Assembly (NCBI RefSeq): GCF_021129235.1
Contig: NZ_JAJOMA010000036.1
Location: 1 to 58,885, forward strand
Length of the DNA stretch: 58,885 bases
Direction of reading: 5' to 3'
Source: Kineosporia mesophila
Lineage (GTDB): Bacteria; Actinomycetota; Actinomycetes; Actinomycetales; Kineosporiaceae
Shown here: positions 1 to 8,079 of the stretch, piece by piece
Position numbering within the stretch: the stretch's first letter is position 1
Layout of the letters: the number at the start of each line of letters is the position of its first letter
The notes under the pieces: generated by a model
Seen by the model: the letters and a program-made list of their open reading frames with translations, nothing else
Database searches by the model: none
Told to the model about the DNA's origin: nothing
Translations under genes and position numbers: made by a program

Positions 1-1
1 C

Positions 2-367
2 GGGGTGGACAGCCTGGCGGTGGCGATCGGTACGTACCACGGCCTGTACCCGCCGACCCTGAAGCCGGAGCTGAAGCTTGACCTGCTGAAGAAGATCAAG
101 GCGGCGGTCGGGATCCCGCTGGTGCTGCACGGTGGCTCGGGCAATCCCGACGACGAGATCGCGCAGGCCGTGAAGCTGGGCGTCAACAAGATCAACATCT
201 CCAGCGACATCAAGGTCGTCTACCACAACAAGATGCGGGAAGTGCTGCTGGAGAAGGGGCTTCGGGAGCCCAACAGCATCCAGCCGCCGTGCATCGACGC
301 CCTGAAGGAGGTGGCCGCGCACAAGATCGAGCTGTTCGACGCGGCCGGCAAGGCGAAGCTGTACTGA
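2..367 (+). CDS. Class II ketose-bisphosphate aldolase, C-terminal part
   Basis: Only the C-terminal 121 codons are in the window; the reading frame is open to the left edge. The phosphate- and zinc-binding segment LVLHGGSG (about residues 39-46 of the visible part) and the following VNKINISSD segment are diagnostic of the class II Fba/GatY/KbaY aldolases. These zinc enzymes cleave a ketose (bis)phosphate into dihydroxyacetone phosphate and an aldehyde in the cytosol. The stop codon is one base from the start of the next gene, so the two are cotranscribed and probably translationally coupled. The exact substrate (fructose, tagatose or another ketose bisphosphate) cannot be told. The downstream sugar kinase and mannose-6-phosphate isomerase suggest a dedicated hexose or hexose-derivative pathway rather than central glycolysis. 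Confidence 0.88.
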   Translation, partial: GVDSLAVAIGTYHGLYPPTLKPELKLDLLKKIKAAVGIPLVLHGGSGNPDDEIAQAVKLGVNKINISSDIKVVYHNKMREVLLEKGLREPNSIQPPCIDALKEVAAHKIELFDAAGKAKLY

Positions 368-368
368 G

Positions 369-1625
369 ATGACCTCCCGAGTCGTTCTGGGCCTGGGGGG
401 CTGTGTGGACTACGAGATCAGGCTCACCTCCCGTGGCCTGGAGCGGCTCGTGCGGGAGCACGGGGTGCGGGTCGCGGACCTGGAGCATCAGGGGTATCCG
501 GAGCATCAGGATCAGGGGACGCCGGTGGTCGCCTCGATCACGGATGAGCGGGACCTGCTGGTGTCGGTGCTGCGGTACCTCCGGCGTGGCGGCGGAGGGG
601 AGCACTTCGTGGCCTCACCCGCGGCGCTGGAGAGTTTCGCGGCCCGTTTCCCCCGCTGTGTGGCGCTGGGCGGCACGTCGGTGCGGGCCGGGTTCACCCT
701 CGATCGTCTGGGCCTGGCCTCGACGCTGCACCTGGTGACGATGAACGAGCATTTCCGCCGGCTGTTGCCGGCGAGCACCGATTACGTGTGCAGTTCCCCG
801 CACGACAGCCTCTACCCGCACCTGATCGTGCAGTACGAGGCCGGGCTGCGGGTGCGGGCCGGGGACATCGACCTGGTGGCGCCGTTCCCGAACCGGCTGA
901 TCTACGTGAACGACGTGGCCAACGAGGAACTGCTGCTCAGCGACGAGCTCGGGGCGTTGCTGGCCGATGCGCGGTTGTTCCTCATCAGCGGGTTCAACGC
1001 GGTGCGCGAGGCCGATCTGCTGGATGCGCGCCTGGGCACGATGCACCGGGACATGGAACGGCTGCCGACCGGCGCGTTCGTCTACTACGAGGACGCCGCG
1101 TTCCACGAGCCGGTGTTCCGGGCCCGGGTGCGGGAGGCGGTACTGGGCCGGGTCGACGTGTACGGCCTGAACGAGGACGAGATGCAGGCCTACCTGGGGC
1201 GTGCGGTGGATCTGCAGTCCGCGCCCGAGGTCGGTGCCGCGCTGGGCGAGCTGCACCGGCTGATCCCGGCACCGGTGCTGGTGGTGCACACGAAGTACTG
1301 GTCGGCGGCGCTGGGGTCACAGGCCCCGCAGTACGTGGGCGCGCTGGAGGCCGGGATGCTGATGGCCAGTGTGCGCTACCTGCACGGTGACACGTTCACC
1401 GACGAGCAGATGTCGGCCGTGGCCGCACTGCCCCGGCGGGAACGGTCGGCCTCGTTCGCGAATGAGCTGGAGGCGCTGGCGGCCCTGTCGGGTGCGGTGC
1501 TGCGCTGTCGTGCCGCCTGGGCGCTGGAGACCGGGGTGCCGACCACGGTCGGTCTGGGCGACACTTTCGTGGGTGGGTTCCTGTCGGCGGTTCTCCGGGA
1601 GAGAGCGAACGTATGGACGTCGTAG
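369..1625 (+). CDS. ADP-dependent phosphofructokinase/glucokinase family kinase
   Basis: The 418-residue product fits the ADP-specific phosphofructokinase/glucokinase family, ribokinase-fold enzymes best known from archaea that phosphorylate a sugar or sugar phosphate using ADP. Visible support is the family's metal/phosphate motif NEDE (about residue 269) and the C-terminal GLGDTFVGGF (about residue 396), whose Asp is the expected catalytic base. Length is slightly below the usual 450 or so. It starts one base after the aldolase stop and its end overlaps the start of the manA-like gene by 13 bases, so the three form one tight operon. The order aldolase-kinase-isomerase suggests kinase and aldolase act in sequence on the same sugar phosphate. 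Nucleotide preference (ADP versus ATP) and sugar are not readable from sequence. It could be a divergent PfkB-like kinase, but the motifs favour the ADP family. Confidence 0.75.
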   Translation: MTSRVVLGLGGCVDYEIRLTSRGLERLVREHGVRVADLEHQGYPEHQDQGTPVVASITDERDLLVSVLRYLRRGGGGEHFVASPAALESFAARFPRCVALGGTSVRAGFTLDRLGLASTLHLVTMNEHFRRLLPASTDYVCSSPHDSLYPHLIVQYEAGLRVRAGDIDLVAPFPNRLIYVNDVANEELLLSDELGALLADARLFLISGFNAVREADLLDARLGTMHRDMERLPTGAFVYYEDAAFHEPVFRARVREAVLGRVDVYGLNEDEMQAYLGRAVDLQSAPEVGAALGELHRLIPAPVLVVHTKYWSAALGSQAPQYVGALEAGMLMASVRYLHGDTFTDEQMSAVAALPRRERSASFANELEALAALSGAVLRCRAAWALETGVPTTVGLGDTFVGGFLSAVLRERANVWTS

Positions 1626-2599
1626 AGCTTCCCTCGAACCGGCCCCCCGAGCGCTTCTACCGCGGCGGGGCGGGCATCGTCTCCTTCCGGGGTGAGCCCG
1701 GCCCCGCCCCCGCGCGCGAACCGGAAGACTGGGTGGCCTCCACCACCACGTTGTTCGGGGAACCCGCCCTGGGCCGCAGCACGCTGCCGGACGGGCGCTC
1801 GCTGGCGGGGGCGGTGGCGGCCGACCCGCTCGGATGGCTGGGCCCGGCGCACGTGCAGGCGTTCGGTGCCGACACGAAACTGCTGGTCAAGCTTTTGGAC
1901 GCCGGTCAGCGGCTCCCGGTGCACGCCCACCCTCACGGGTCGTTCGCGGCCGGTCATCTGGGACGCGCGCACGGCAAGGCGGAGGCCTGGTACATCCTGA
2001 CCGGCGGCGTGGTGCACCTGGGACTGCGCGAGGACATCGGCGCCGACGAGCTGGCCGCGCTGGTGCGGGGACAGGACACCGAGGCCCTGCTGGAATTGCT
2101 GCACCGGGTCGAGGTGCACCGCGGGGACGTGGTGTATGTGCCGCCGGGAGTGCTGCACGCGATCGGTGAGGGCGTGTTCCTGGTCGAGGTCCAGGAACCC
2201 GAAGACCTGTCGATCCTGCTGGAATGGAAGGGTTTCGAGCTCGACGGTGCTCGCGACGGGCATCTGGGCCTGGGCTTTGCGGTGGCTCTGCGGGCGGTGG
2301 AACGCACGGCCCGCACGATCGAGGAGATCGCGCTGCTGGTGGGTCCGGCCGGGGTCGGTGAGCAGGTGCTGCCGGAGGCGGCGGGGGAGTACTTCGTCAT
2401 CGAGCGCGTGCGGGTGGCGGGTTCGGCCGTGCTGAGCCCGGGATTCGCGGTGCTGGTGGTGCTGTCGGGGGCGGTGGATCTCTCGGCCGGGACGATGACG
2501 CGACTGGTGGCGGGCAGCACCACGGTCGTGCCGTACGCGGCGGGGGAGCTGCGGGTGCAGGGCGAGGCCGAGCTCCTGGTGTGCCGGCCCCCGTCCTGA
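1613..2599 (+). CDS. manA: Mannose-6-phosphate isomerase, class I
   Basis: Cupin-fold zinc enzyme interconverting mannose-6-phosphate and fructose-6-phosphate in the cytosol. The 328-residue product carries the metal-site segments HAHPHGSFA (about residues 103-111) and GKAEAWYIL (about 121-129), then a PPGVLHAIGEG loop (about 178-188) and the closing EVQEPEDLS segment typical of class I enzymes. The ATG lies inside the 3' end of the kinase gene, a 13-base overlap in a different frame, consistent with translational coupling. A strong hairpin begins four bases after the stop, so this is the last gene of the operon. Placing fructose-6-phosphate production next to an ADP-dependent kinase and an aldolase suggests a route from mannose (or a related sugar) into triose phosphates; that is inference. 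Confidence 0.9.
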   Translation: MDVVELPSNRPPERFYRGGAGIVSFRGEPGPAPAREPEDWVASTTTLFGEPALGRSTLPDGRSLAGAVAADPLGWLGPAHVQAFGADTKLLVKLLDAGQRLPVHAHPHGSFAAGHLGRAHGKAEAWYILTGGVVHLGLREDIGADELAALVRGQDTEALLELLHRVEVHRGDVVYVPPGVLHAIGEGVFLVEVQEPEDLSILLEWKGFELDGARDGHLGLGFAVALRAVERTARTIEEIALLVGPAGVGEQVLPEAAGEYFVIERVRVAGSAVLSPGFAVLVVLSGAVDLSAGTMTRLVAGSTTVVPYAAGELRVQGEAELLVCRPPS

Positions 2600-2602
2600 G
2601 GT

Positions 2603-2649
2603 CATCGTGGGCAGGCCGTGCCGTCCTGGCGCACGGCCTGCCCACGATG
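2603..2649 (+). terminator. Long hairpin ending the sugar-phosphate operon
   Basis: A perfect 19-bp inverted repeat (2603-2621 and 2631-2649) with a 9-nt loop starts four bases after the manA stop. It has no T-run, as is common for actinobacterial terminators. Its length and perfection resemble the other intergenic palindromes in this window. Confidence 0.7.
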
Positions 2650-2753
2650 GTGAGGGCAGACGAGGGCCATGGCCGCGATCCGGACGGGTCGACCGCCTCG
2701 GTGCCCACCGCGGGACCGGGCGGTCGGGCGTCCACCATTCGCTGTCTGACACC

Positions 2754-3227
2754 ATGTCCGGCGTGGCTGAACTGGTGATATCGCTGGACGACCTCTCCGA
2801 TCCGCAGGTGATCGCACTGCTGGAGGGGCATGTGGCGCAGATGCGGGAGGTGTCACCGCCCGAGAGCGTGCACGCGCTGGACGTCGAGGCGTTGCGGGCG
2901 CCCGCGATCTCGTTCTGGGCAGCGCGGGACGGCGACGAGGTGGTCGGGTGCGTGGCGCTGAAGCGCCTGGACGACGACCACGTGGAGCTGAAGTCGATGC
3001 GAACGCTGCCGGCACGCTTGCGGCAGGGGATTGCCGGGCAGCTGCTGCGGCACGCCGTGAACGAGGCGCGGGAGGCCGGGTACAAGCGCATCAGCCTCGA
3101 GACCGGCAGCGAGGACTTCTTCGAGCCGGCCCGCAGCCTGTACGCGCGGTACGGGTTCGTGCAGGCCGACCCGTTCGCCGACTACACGAACGACCCGAAC
3201 AGCGCGTACTTCAGCCTGCAACTCTAG
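2754..3227 (+). CDS. GNAT family N-acetyltransferase
   Basis: About 157 residues forming a single GNAT domain that would transfer an acetyl group from acetyl-CoA to an unknown amine. The beta4 segment VELKSMRTLPARLRQGIAGQ (about residues 74-93) matches the acetyl-CoA pyrophosphate-binding region, and YARYGFVQADPF near the C terminus is the typical closing motif. The open frame extends upstream, but I chose the ATG at 2754 because the residues before it are low-complexity and overlap the operon terminator region. It is monocistronic and is followed by a terminator shared with the convergent DUF1996 gene. Substrate unknown. Confidence 0.8.
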   Translation: MSGVAELVISLDDLSDPQVIALLEGHVAQMREVSPPESVHALDVEALRAPAISFWAARDGDEVVGCVALKRLDDDHVELKSMRTLPARLRQGIAGQLLRHAVNEAREAGYKRISLETGSEDFFEPARSLYARYGFVQADPFADYTNDPNSAYFSLQL

Positions 3228-3247
3228 ACAGCCGGAAGCGCGCAAGA

Positions 3248-3284
3248 GCCCCGGCCGTCCCTGGAGGGTAGGGACGACCGGGGC
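3248..3284. terminator. Bidirectional terminator between convergent genes
   Basis: Two 15-base arms (3248-3262 and 3270-3284) pair with one mismatch around a 7-nt loop. The hairpin sits between the stop of the forward GNAT gene and the stop of the reverse DUF1996 gene, so it can serve both transcripts. Confidence 0.75.
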
Positions 3285-3299
3285 CTACGGTGCGAGGGG

Positions 3300-4583
3300 T
3301 CAGCTCGCGAGTTCGTAGTTCTGGTTCAGCGCCGCGCCGCGCTCGGGCTTGTAGAGGTCGAAACCGCGCGGGTCGCACTGCAGTCCACCGTTGATGCAGT
3401 GCTTGACCAGGGCGGACAGGGTGGGGGCGTCCCAGCCGTTGAAGAAGTCGTAGTGCCAGCTCCAGTCGGTGCCGCTGGACAGGTGCACCTTACTCATGTC
3501 ACCGGAGACATTGAAGGCCATCTTGAACTCGACCATCGGCACGGCGACCGGGTGCGAGGACGGGCAGACCTTGCGGTAGTTCTCGTACACCGGGTAGGCC
3601 ATGTGGCTCTTGTGGTCGGCCGAATCCAGGTGCACGCCGTCCCAGCAGCTGGGGGCCTGCATCCGGATGTTCAGATAGCTGCCCTCGGCGCAGTGGTCAG
3701 GAATCTCGAAGTTGTCGGCGCTGTCGCCGCACTCCCAGCCCTCCACCGTGCCCGGGTGGTTCTCGAACTCTTCCCTGGTCTGGGTCGGGCTGCCCACCAC
3801 GTACCGCAGGCCCCGGGGAAACGCCTGCACCGTGCGGTAGTCCGAGACCCCGGACTTGTAGTAGATCGTCTGCTTGTACGCGGTCGTCACGAGCTTGTCG
3901 CCGTTGAGGACCGAGGGGTGCCAGTACCCGGACTTGTCGCCCGGGGTGATGCAGCTGGTCTTGCCCGACTGCAGCGACGTCGTCGTGGTGTCCGCGTCCG
4001 TGGTGCTGGAACCCATGAACGTGTGCAGGTGCGAGGCCCCGGTCATCCCCGGGAACACGATCGGGTCGTTGGCCGCGTGATGACTCATGTAGCAGTTGGC
4101 CTGGAACTCGTGGTGCGTGGAGACATCCGGGCCCGGATTGAAGCTCTGCTGCGGCGCGATGCCCTTCACCGCCGGGGAGACCGTGTCGGACTCACCCGGG
4201 TCGAGGTTCGGCCCGTACGCCGGCTGCGCGGTCATACCGGGCATGTTGTGGTCGTTCGGGGCATCCGGCGTCGCCGTGGGCGCGGACGGGTCGGCGCTCG
4301 CCGTCGCGTCCGGCCCGTCGTCATCACTCACGCCGGGGGGAGCCTGGTCGGCGGGCTTCGTCGCGGTGGGCTCCGTCGCGGTGGGCTCCGCCGGGACCGG
4401 GGCGGCGGAGGTCGTGGCGGTCGCCGCGCTGTGGTGGCCCTTCATCCCGGCCATGCCGTTCACCGAGTGGTGCCCGGAGGTGTTCTGGGCGCTGAACGCG
4501 GGAACGCCGCTGGACACGGCGACCAGCACTCCCACGAGCGCGGCCCCGGCCACACTCCCCGCCACCGTATAGCGTCGTTTCAC
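3300..4583 (-). CDS. Secreted DUF1996 domain protein
   Basis: The 427-residue product has a signal peptide (KRR followed by a hydrophobic stretch ending near VPAFSA, residues 1-32), a Pro/Thr/Ala-rich linker (about 50-150) and a DUF1996 domain to the C terminus. Domain signatures are SHLHTFMGSS, CITPGDKSGYWHPS and PSCWDGVHLDSADHKSH. DUF1996 proteins occur in fungi and actinomycetes with no established biochemical role; the His/Asp-rich motifs suggest metal or carbohydrate interaction, which is speculation. The low-complexity N-terminal region also has MAGMKG and HH clusters. It lies 126 bp downstream of a NarL-type regulator on the same strand, and a second DUF1996 gene lies beyond the sensor kinase, so the cluster is DUF1996-RR-HK-DUF1996. 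Confidence 0.88.
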   Translation of the reverse strand: MKRRYTVAGSVAGAALVGVLVAVSSGVPAFSAQNTSGHHSVNGMAGMKGHHSAATATTSAAPVPAEPTATEPTATKPADQAPPGVSDDDGPDATASADPSAPTATPDAPNDHNMPGMTAQPAYGPNLDPGESDTVSPAVKGIAPQQSFNPGPDVSTHHEFQANCYMSHHAANDPIVFPGMTGASHLHTFMGSSTTDADTTTTSLQSGKTSCITPGDKSGYWHPSVLNGDKLVTTAYKQTIYYKSGVSDYRTVQAFPRGLRYVVGSPTQTREEFENHPGTVEGWECGDSADNFEIPDHCAEGSYLNIRMQAPSCWDGVHLDSADHKSHMAYPVYENYRKVCPSSHPVAVPMVEFKMAFNVSGDMSKVHLSSGTDWSWHYDFFNGWDAPTLSALVKHCINGGLQCDPRGFDLYKPERGAALNQNYELAS

Positions 4584-4660
4584 TGTTCGCGGTTCCCTTC
4601 GAGACGCCTTCGTGCGGACGCTCCGAAGTCTGGCTGTGCAGCAGCTGCGCGCTCGCCGGT

Positions 4661-4689
4661 CCCGGGTCCCACATGAAGGACGACCCGGG
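4661..4689 (-). terminator. Candidate terminator after the response regulator
   Basis: An 8-bp GC-rich stem (CCCGGGTC at 4661-4668, GACCCGGG at 4682-4689) with a 13-nt loop lies just downstream of the regulator stop on the minus strand and upstream of the DUF1996 start. It may end or attenuate the two-component transcript. Confidence 0.45.
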
Positions 4690-4708
4690 CCCAGTTCCGT
4701 AGGCCCCC

Positions 4709-5338
4709 TCAGACCTCTCCCTGCCAGCGGGCCACGGCCTCGGTACGGTGCCGCACCCCGAGCTTCGCGTACACATGGTTCAGATGGTTCTTCACCGTCT
4801 TCTCCGACAGCACCAGGTACGCGGCGATCTCCCCGTTCGTCATGCCCTTGATCAGCAGGTCCATCAGCTCGCGCTCGCGGCGGGTGAGATCGAAGCGGAT
4901 GCGGGCGGCGGACTCCCGTTCGGCGCGCCCGCGCAGCTGGCGCACGGCGACGGCGGCCGCGACCGGGGCCAGCCAGCCCTCACCGGCGGCCACGGCGCGC
5001 ACGGCGCGCAGGAGTTCGTCGCCGCCCAGGGAGTTGTGGCTGAGGAACCCGCTGGCGCCCTGGGCCAGGGCCGCTGCGATGACGGCGTCGCTGTCGTCGG
5101 AGGTCAGCAGCAGCACCCGGGTCAGGTCAGCCAGGTGGGAGAGCACCTGCAGGCCGTCGGCGACCGGCATCCGGTGATCCAGCAGGGTGACGTCGGGCCG
5201 GTAACGGGTCACGACCTCCACCGCGGCACGCCCGTCACCGGCCTCCGCGATCACGTCGAGGCCGCCGAGCTCGAGCATGGCCCGCAGGCCCGCGCGCACC
5301 ATCGGGTTGTCGTCGACCACCGCGACCCGGATCGTCAT
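4709..5338 (-). CDS. NarL/LuxR-type response regulator
   Basis: The 209-residue product has an N-terminal receiver domain (VVDDNPMVRAG near residue 7; phospho-acceptor Asp in VTLLDHRMP near residue 55) and a C-terminal LuxR-type helix-turn-helix (LTRRERELMDLLIKGMTNGE, then SEKTVKNHLNHVYAKLGV, about residues 148-197). It should bind DNA when phosphorylated by the kinase encoded immediately upstream; the two genes overlap by four bases (ATGA), so they are coupled. The receiver position normally holding the invariant Lys (usual GYLLKDA) reads GFLSHNS here, so phosphorylation-driven switching may be altered. Likely targets, by position only, are the two flanking DUF1996 genes. Confidence 0.9.
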   Translation of the reverse strand: MTIRVAVVDDNPMVRAGLRAMLELGGLDVIAEAGDGRAAVEVVTRYRPDVTLLDHRMPVADGLQVLSHLADLTRVLLLTSDDSDAVIAAALAQGASGFLSHNSLGGDELLRAVRAVAAGEGWLAPVAAAVAVRQLRGRAERESAARIRFDLTRRERELMDLLIKGMTNGEIAAYLVLSEKTVKNHLNHVYAKLGVRHRTEAVARWQGEV

Positions 5339-6597
5339 GTGCGGACCCTGTCAGACATCGGTGCCATCGCTCCAGCCGGTGCCCACAACACCACCTGAGT
5401 ACCACCGACGGCCCCCAGGTCGTCGCCGGAGAAGACCCGCAGGCGCCCACCGATCTGCCGGGCCCGCTCCGCCATGCCGACCACGCCGTAGTGCCCGGCG
5501 GCCGACAGATGGTTCAGATCACCGGGAACGGTGAACCCGTGACCGTCGTCGCGAATCGTCAGACGCAGAGTGCTGCCCTCCCGCACCAGGTCGATCCAGG
5601 CGTGGGCGGCACCGGAGTGGCGGGCCACATTGCCCAGGGCCTCCCGCACGATCCGCAGCACCTCGTGCCGCACCGGCAGGGCCGCCTCGACGTCAGCCAG
5701 ATCGGTGTCGGCCCGCAGACCGGTCCTGACCGCCCACTCCTGACAGGCCCGCTCGATGGCCTGAGCCAGGCTGGCGTCCAGATCGTCGGCGCGCAGCATG
5801 CCCAGCAGCTCCCGCGCCTCGTCCGCCGCCGTGCGCGCCCCCTCGGCCACCGTCCGGGCCAGCTCCGCGGCCAGCTGCGGACGCTGCTGCACCGCCTGGG
5901 GCAGCGACGTGGCCGCGAACGACAGCCCCCGCAGGGTCTTCTCGACCGAGTCGTGCAGTTCCCGCGCCACCCGCGTGCGCTCGGCCGCGACCGCGGAACG
6001 CTCGATCGCCTCCAGCGCCGAACGCGCCAGGTTCACGTGCCGGATCACGGCGGCCCGGGCGGTCGCAGAAGCCAGACCGACCAGGACGTAGAGCGTGGGG
6101 ACGCCGGTCAGGTACACCGCCAGCGTGGCGGGAACGTCGTCGGCGCGGATGATCCAGGCCACCACCGCGTACGCGGCGACCGTCTGCACCACCCAGACCG
6201 GCCAGGCCCGCAACCCGGCAGCCACCCCGAACACGGCCGCCGACCCGCAGGAGAACGAGAAGAACACCGGCCCACCCTCCATCAGCCCGGCGATCGCCGC
6301 GCCGGCCACCAGCTCCACCAGCACGAACACCGGCCACCGCACGACCGCCACCGGGTGCCGCACCAGAACAGCCAGCTCGGCGGCGGTTACCGTGCCCGCG
6401 ACCAGCGTGCCCAGCAGCAGGGTCCGCGGATCGGGCTCGATCAGGACAGCCGCCACGACCAGCATCAGCGTGGCACCCAGCCGCAGCAGCAGCACGAACT
6501 GGCAGAGCCCCGCCACACTCTCGGTCGCACCACTGACCCAGTGCTGCGGCTCCACGAGCTCACGGGCCCGGCGACGGGAGGGGGACAGGCCGTTCAT
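5335..6597 (-). CDS. Membrane sensor histidine kinase, NarX-like (HisKA_3)
   Basis: The 420-residue product starts with about five to six hydrophobic segments (roughly residues 25-185) that form an integral membrane sensor without a large extracellular loop. It continues with a HisKA_3 dimerisation domain containing the phospho-acceptor His in VARELHDSVEKTL (about residue 215) and a HATPase domain (NVARHSGAAHAWIDL, IRDDGHGF, then GVVGMAERARQIGGRL). It is the cognate kinase of the regulator it overlaps by four bases. With no periplasmic domain, the signal is probably sensed in the membrane or from envelope stress; this is inference. The start lies about 150 bp from the divergent DUF1996 gene at 6746, so the shared region could carry promoters for both. 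Confidence 0.9.
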   Translation of the reverse strand: MNGLSPSRRRARELVEPQHWVSGATESVAGLCQFVLLLRLGATLMLVVAAVLIEPDPRTLLLGTLVAGTVTAAELAVLVRHPVAVVRWPVFVLVELVAGAAIAGLMEGGPVFFSFSCGSAAVFGVAAGLRAWPVWVVQTVAAYAVVAWIIRADDVPATLAVYLTGVPTLYVLVGLASATARAAVIRHVNLARSALEAIERSAVAAERTRVARELHDSVEKTLRGLSFAATSLPQAVQQRPQLAAELARTVAEGARTAADEARELLGMLRADDLDASLAQAIERACQEWAVRTGLRADTDLADVEAALPVRHEVLRIVREALGNVARHSGAAHAWIDLVREGSTLRLTIRDDGHGFTVPGDLNHLSAAGHYGVVGMAERARQIGGRLRVFSGDDLGAVGGTQVVLWAPAGAMAPMSDRVRT

Positions 6598-6745
6598 GCG
6601 GGCAGCATAGGGTGACGCGCCGGTAGTGCCCCACGCCCGTGAACCCCCCTGGCCCGATCACGAACCAGCAAGGGGACGCAACGGGTCGCGACGCAGATGC
6701 GTGACACAGACGCCGGGCACTGAGCTCGAACGGGAGGAACAGGGG

Positions 6746-7765
6746 ATGCGGGTGCCAGGTGGCTGGGGCGAATGGAGCGCGCGCCAGATGGCGATCGCGG
6801 TCGTCCTGCTGGCGATCTTCGTGGGCGTGGCCGCCGTCGTGCCCGTACTCATCCAGCCCGGACACGACCCCGCACCCCAGGCAACACCGACCCCGCAGGC
6901 GAGAAGCACGTCCACCATCTCGCCCACACCCACCACCCCGGCAACCCCCACACCGACCCCGCCCCCGACCCACACCCCCACCCCCTACCTCGTGCGCCCC
7001 GCCGTGAAGGCCCGCCCGCCACACACCCCACCCCGCGCCGTCTACCAGGAATTCCCCAGCGTCTGCGCCCCCGTACGCACCACCACCCACGCCCCCGTCA
7101 CCGGACTGGCCCCCACCGGCACCCACTACGACGTGTTCGGCAGCACCGCCACAGCACCCGCAGCCCCGGGAAAGGTCCCGACAGCAGCGTCCTCGTGCCT
7201 GAACCCCGGCGACCGCTCGACCTACTGGGTACCGTCCCTGCTACAGAGCGGCCGGCGCATCGAACCGGAATCGTTCCAGGTCCTCCACAAGGGCGTGGTG
7301 CGCGACTACACCAGCGTGCAGCTCATCCCGGCCGGACTACGGATCCTCGCCGGAGGCACCGGCGCCGCCCCCTCCTCAGCGGCCGACAGCTCGGTCACCT
7401 GGGCCTGCACCGACTACGACGCACCCGCCCCACCAAAAGCCTCCACCTGCCACGACGGCGACAAACTGATCGCCTGGATCGCCGCCCCCGGATGCTGGGA
7501 CGGACGCCACCTGGACGTCCCCGGACACCGCTCACACCTGGCCTGGGCCTCCGGGGAAGGATGCCCCGCCAGCCATCCCGTCGTCATCCCGACCCTGCTG
7601 GTACGCGTCGTCTACCCGATCGACGTGACCGCGCCCGTACGGATCTCAGGCGGCGACTACGGATTCGGGGTCGTCAGCGGATGGCAGCCCAAGGTCCTCA
7701 GAGCCCTCGTCCGCGACTGCATCAACGCAGGAGAGCACTGCGGGGAGAACGGCACACCGAACTGA
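6746..7765 (+). CDS. Membrane-anchored or secreted DUF1996-like protein
   Basis: From the ATG at 6746, which has a GGGAGG ribosome-binding site 8 bases upstream, the product is 339 residues. It has a short cytoplasmic N terminus, one hydrophobic segment (about residues 12-33), a long Pro/Thr-rich linker (about 36-90) and a C-terminal domain sharing motifs with the other DUF1996 gene: CLNPGDRSTYWVPSLL versus CITPGDKSGYWHPSVL, and APGCWDGRHLDVPGHRSH versus APSCWDGVHLDSADHKSH. The usual N-terminal HLHTF segment is not evident here, so this is a diverged or shortened paralogue. The linker suggests it spans the cell wall. It is divergent from the two-component operon and is a plausible target of it. 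Confidence 0.82.
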   Translation: MRVPGGWGEWSARQMAIAVVLLAIFVGVAAVVPVLIQPGHDPAPQATPTPQARSTSTISPTPTTPATPTPTPPPTHTPTPYLVRPAVKARPPHTPPRAVYQEFPSVCAPVRTTTHAPVTGLAPTGTHYDVFGSTATAPAAPGKVPTAASSCLNPGDRSTYWVPSLLQSGRRIEPESFQVLHKGVVRDYTSVQLIPAGLRILAGGTGAAPSSAADSSVTWACTDYDAPAPPKASTCHDGDKLIAWIAAPGCWDGRHLDVPGHRSHLAWASGEGCPASHPVVIPTLLVRVVYPIDVTAPVRISGGDYGFGVVSGWQPKVLRALVRDCINAGEHCGENGTPN

Positions 7766-7878
7766 CCCCCCGCCGGCACGACCAGGCCGGCCGTGGCGAG
7801 CAGAAGGACGCGCTCGCGGTGCGCGGAGGCCCAGATCGGCCTTCCCCGAAATTGAGTGGCGATATGAGCATCACACAG

Positions 7879-7907
7879 TGCAATCTTTACATCGATTGCT
7901 GCAATCT
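7879..7907. promoter_or_regulatory. GATTGC/GCAATC operator-like repeats
   Basis: In an AT-richer patch of the 314-bp gap 7766-8079, TGCAATCT occurs twice (7879-7886 and 7900-7907). The second copy belongs to a perfect inverted repeat, GATTGC-T-GCAATC (7894-7906). The spacing of two turns and the symmetry look like a regulator-binding site. No gene was seen in this gap. Confidence 0.4.
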
Positions 7908-8023
7908 CTTGATCGCTGTGGGAAATGGTCGGCCCACTGATCGTCACGACACCTCGACTGAACGGCTGAACTGGGCTTTTTCGTGGAATGGAGGCTATCT
8001 TTCGTAGCTGTCGAGAGGTGGCG

Positions 8024-8051
8024 GTATCCGCGTCACCGGCGCTGCGGATAC
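8024..8051 (+). promoter_or_regulatory. Inverted repeat in the leader of the DUF397 unit
   Basis: GTATCCGC (8024-8031) and GCGGATAC (8044-8051) form an 8-bp inverted repeat with a 12-nt spacer. It ends 28 bases before the ATG at 8080 and overlaps the expected promoter or leader. It could be an operator or a leader hairpin. A good ribosome-binding site (GAGGAG) follows it. Confidence 0.4.
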
Positions 8052-8079
8052 TGACCGATTAACTACGAGGAGTAACGGG

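Noticed and set aside
3399-4676. Long plus-strand open frame opposite the DUF1996 gene
   Set aside because: It is Arg/Val/Gly-rich with no family signal, typical of GC-rich antisense shadow frames; many other long frames in the window were left out for the same reason.
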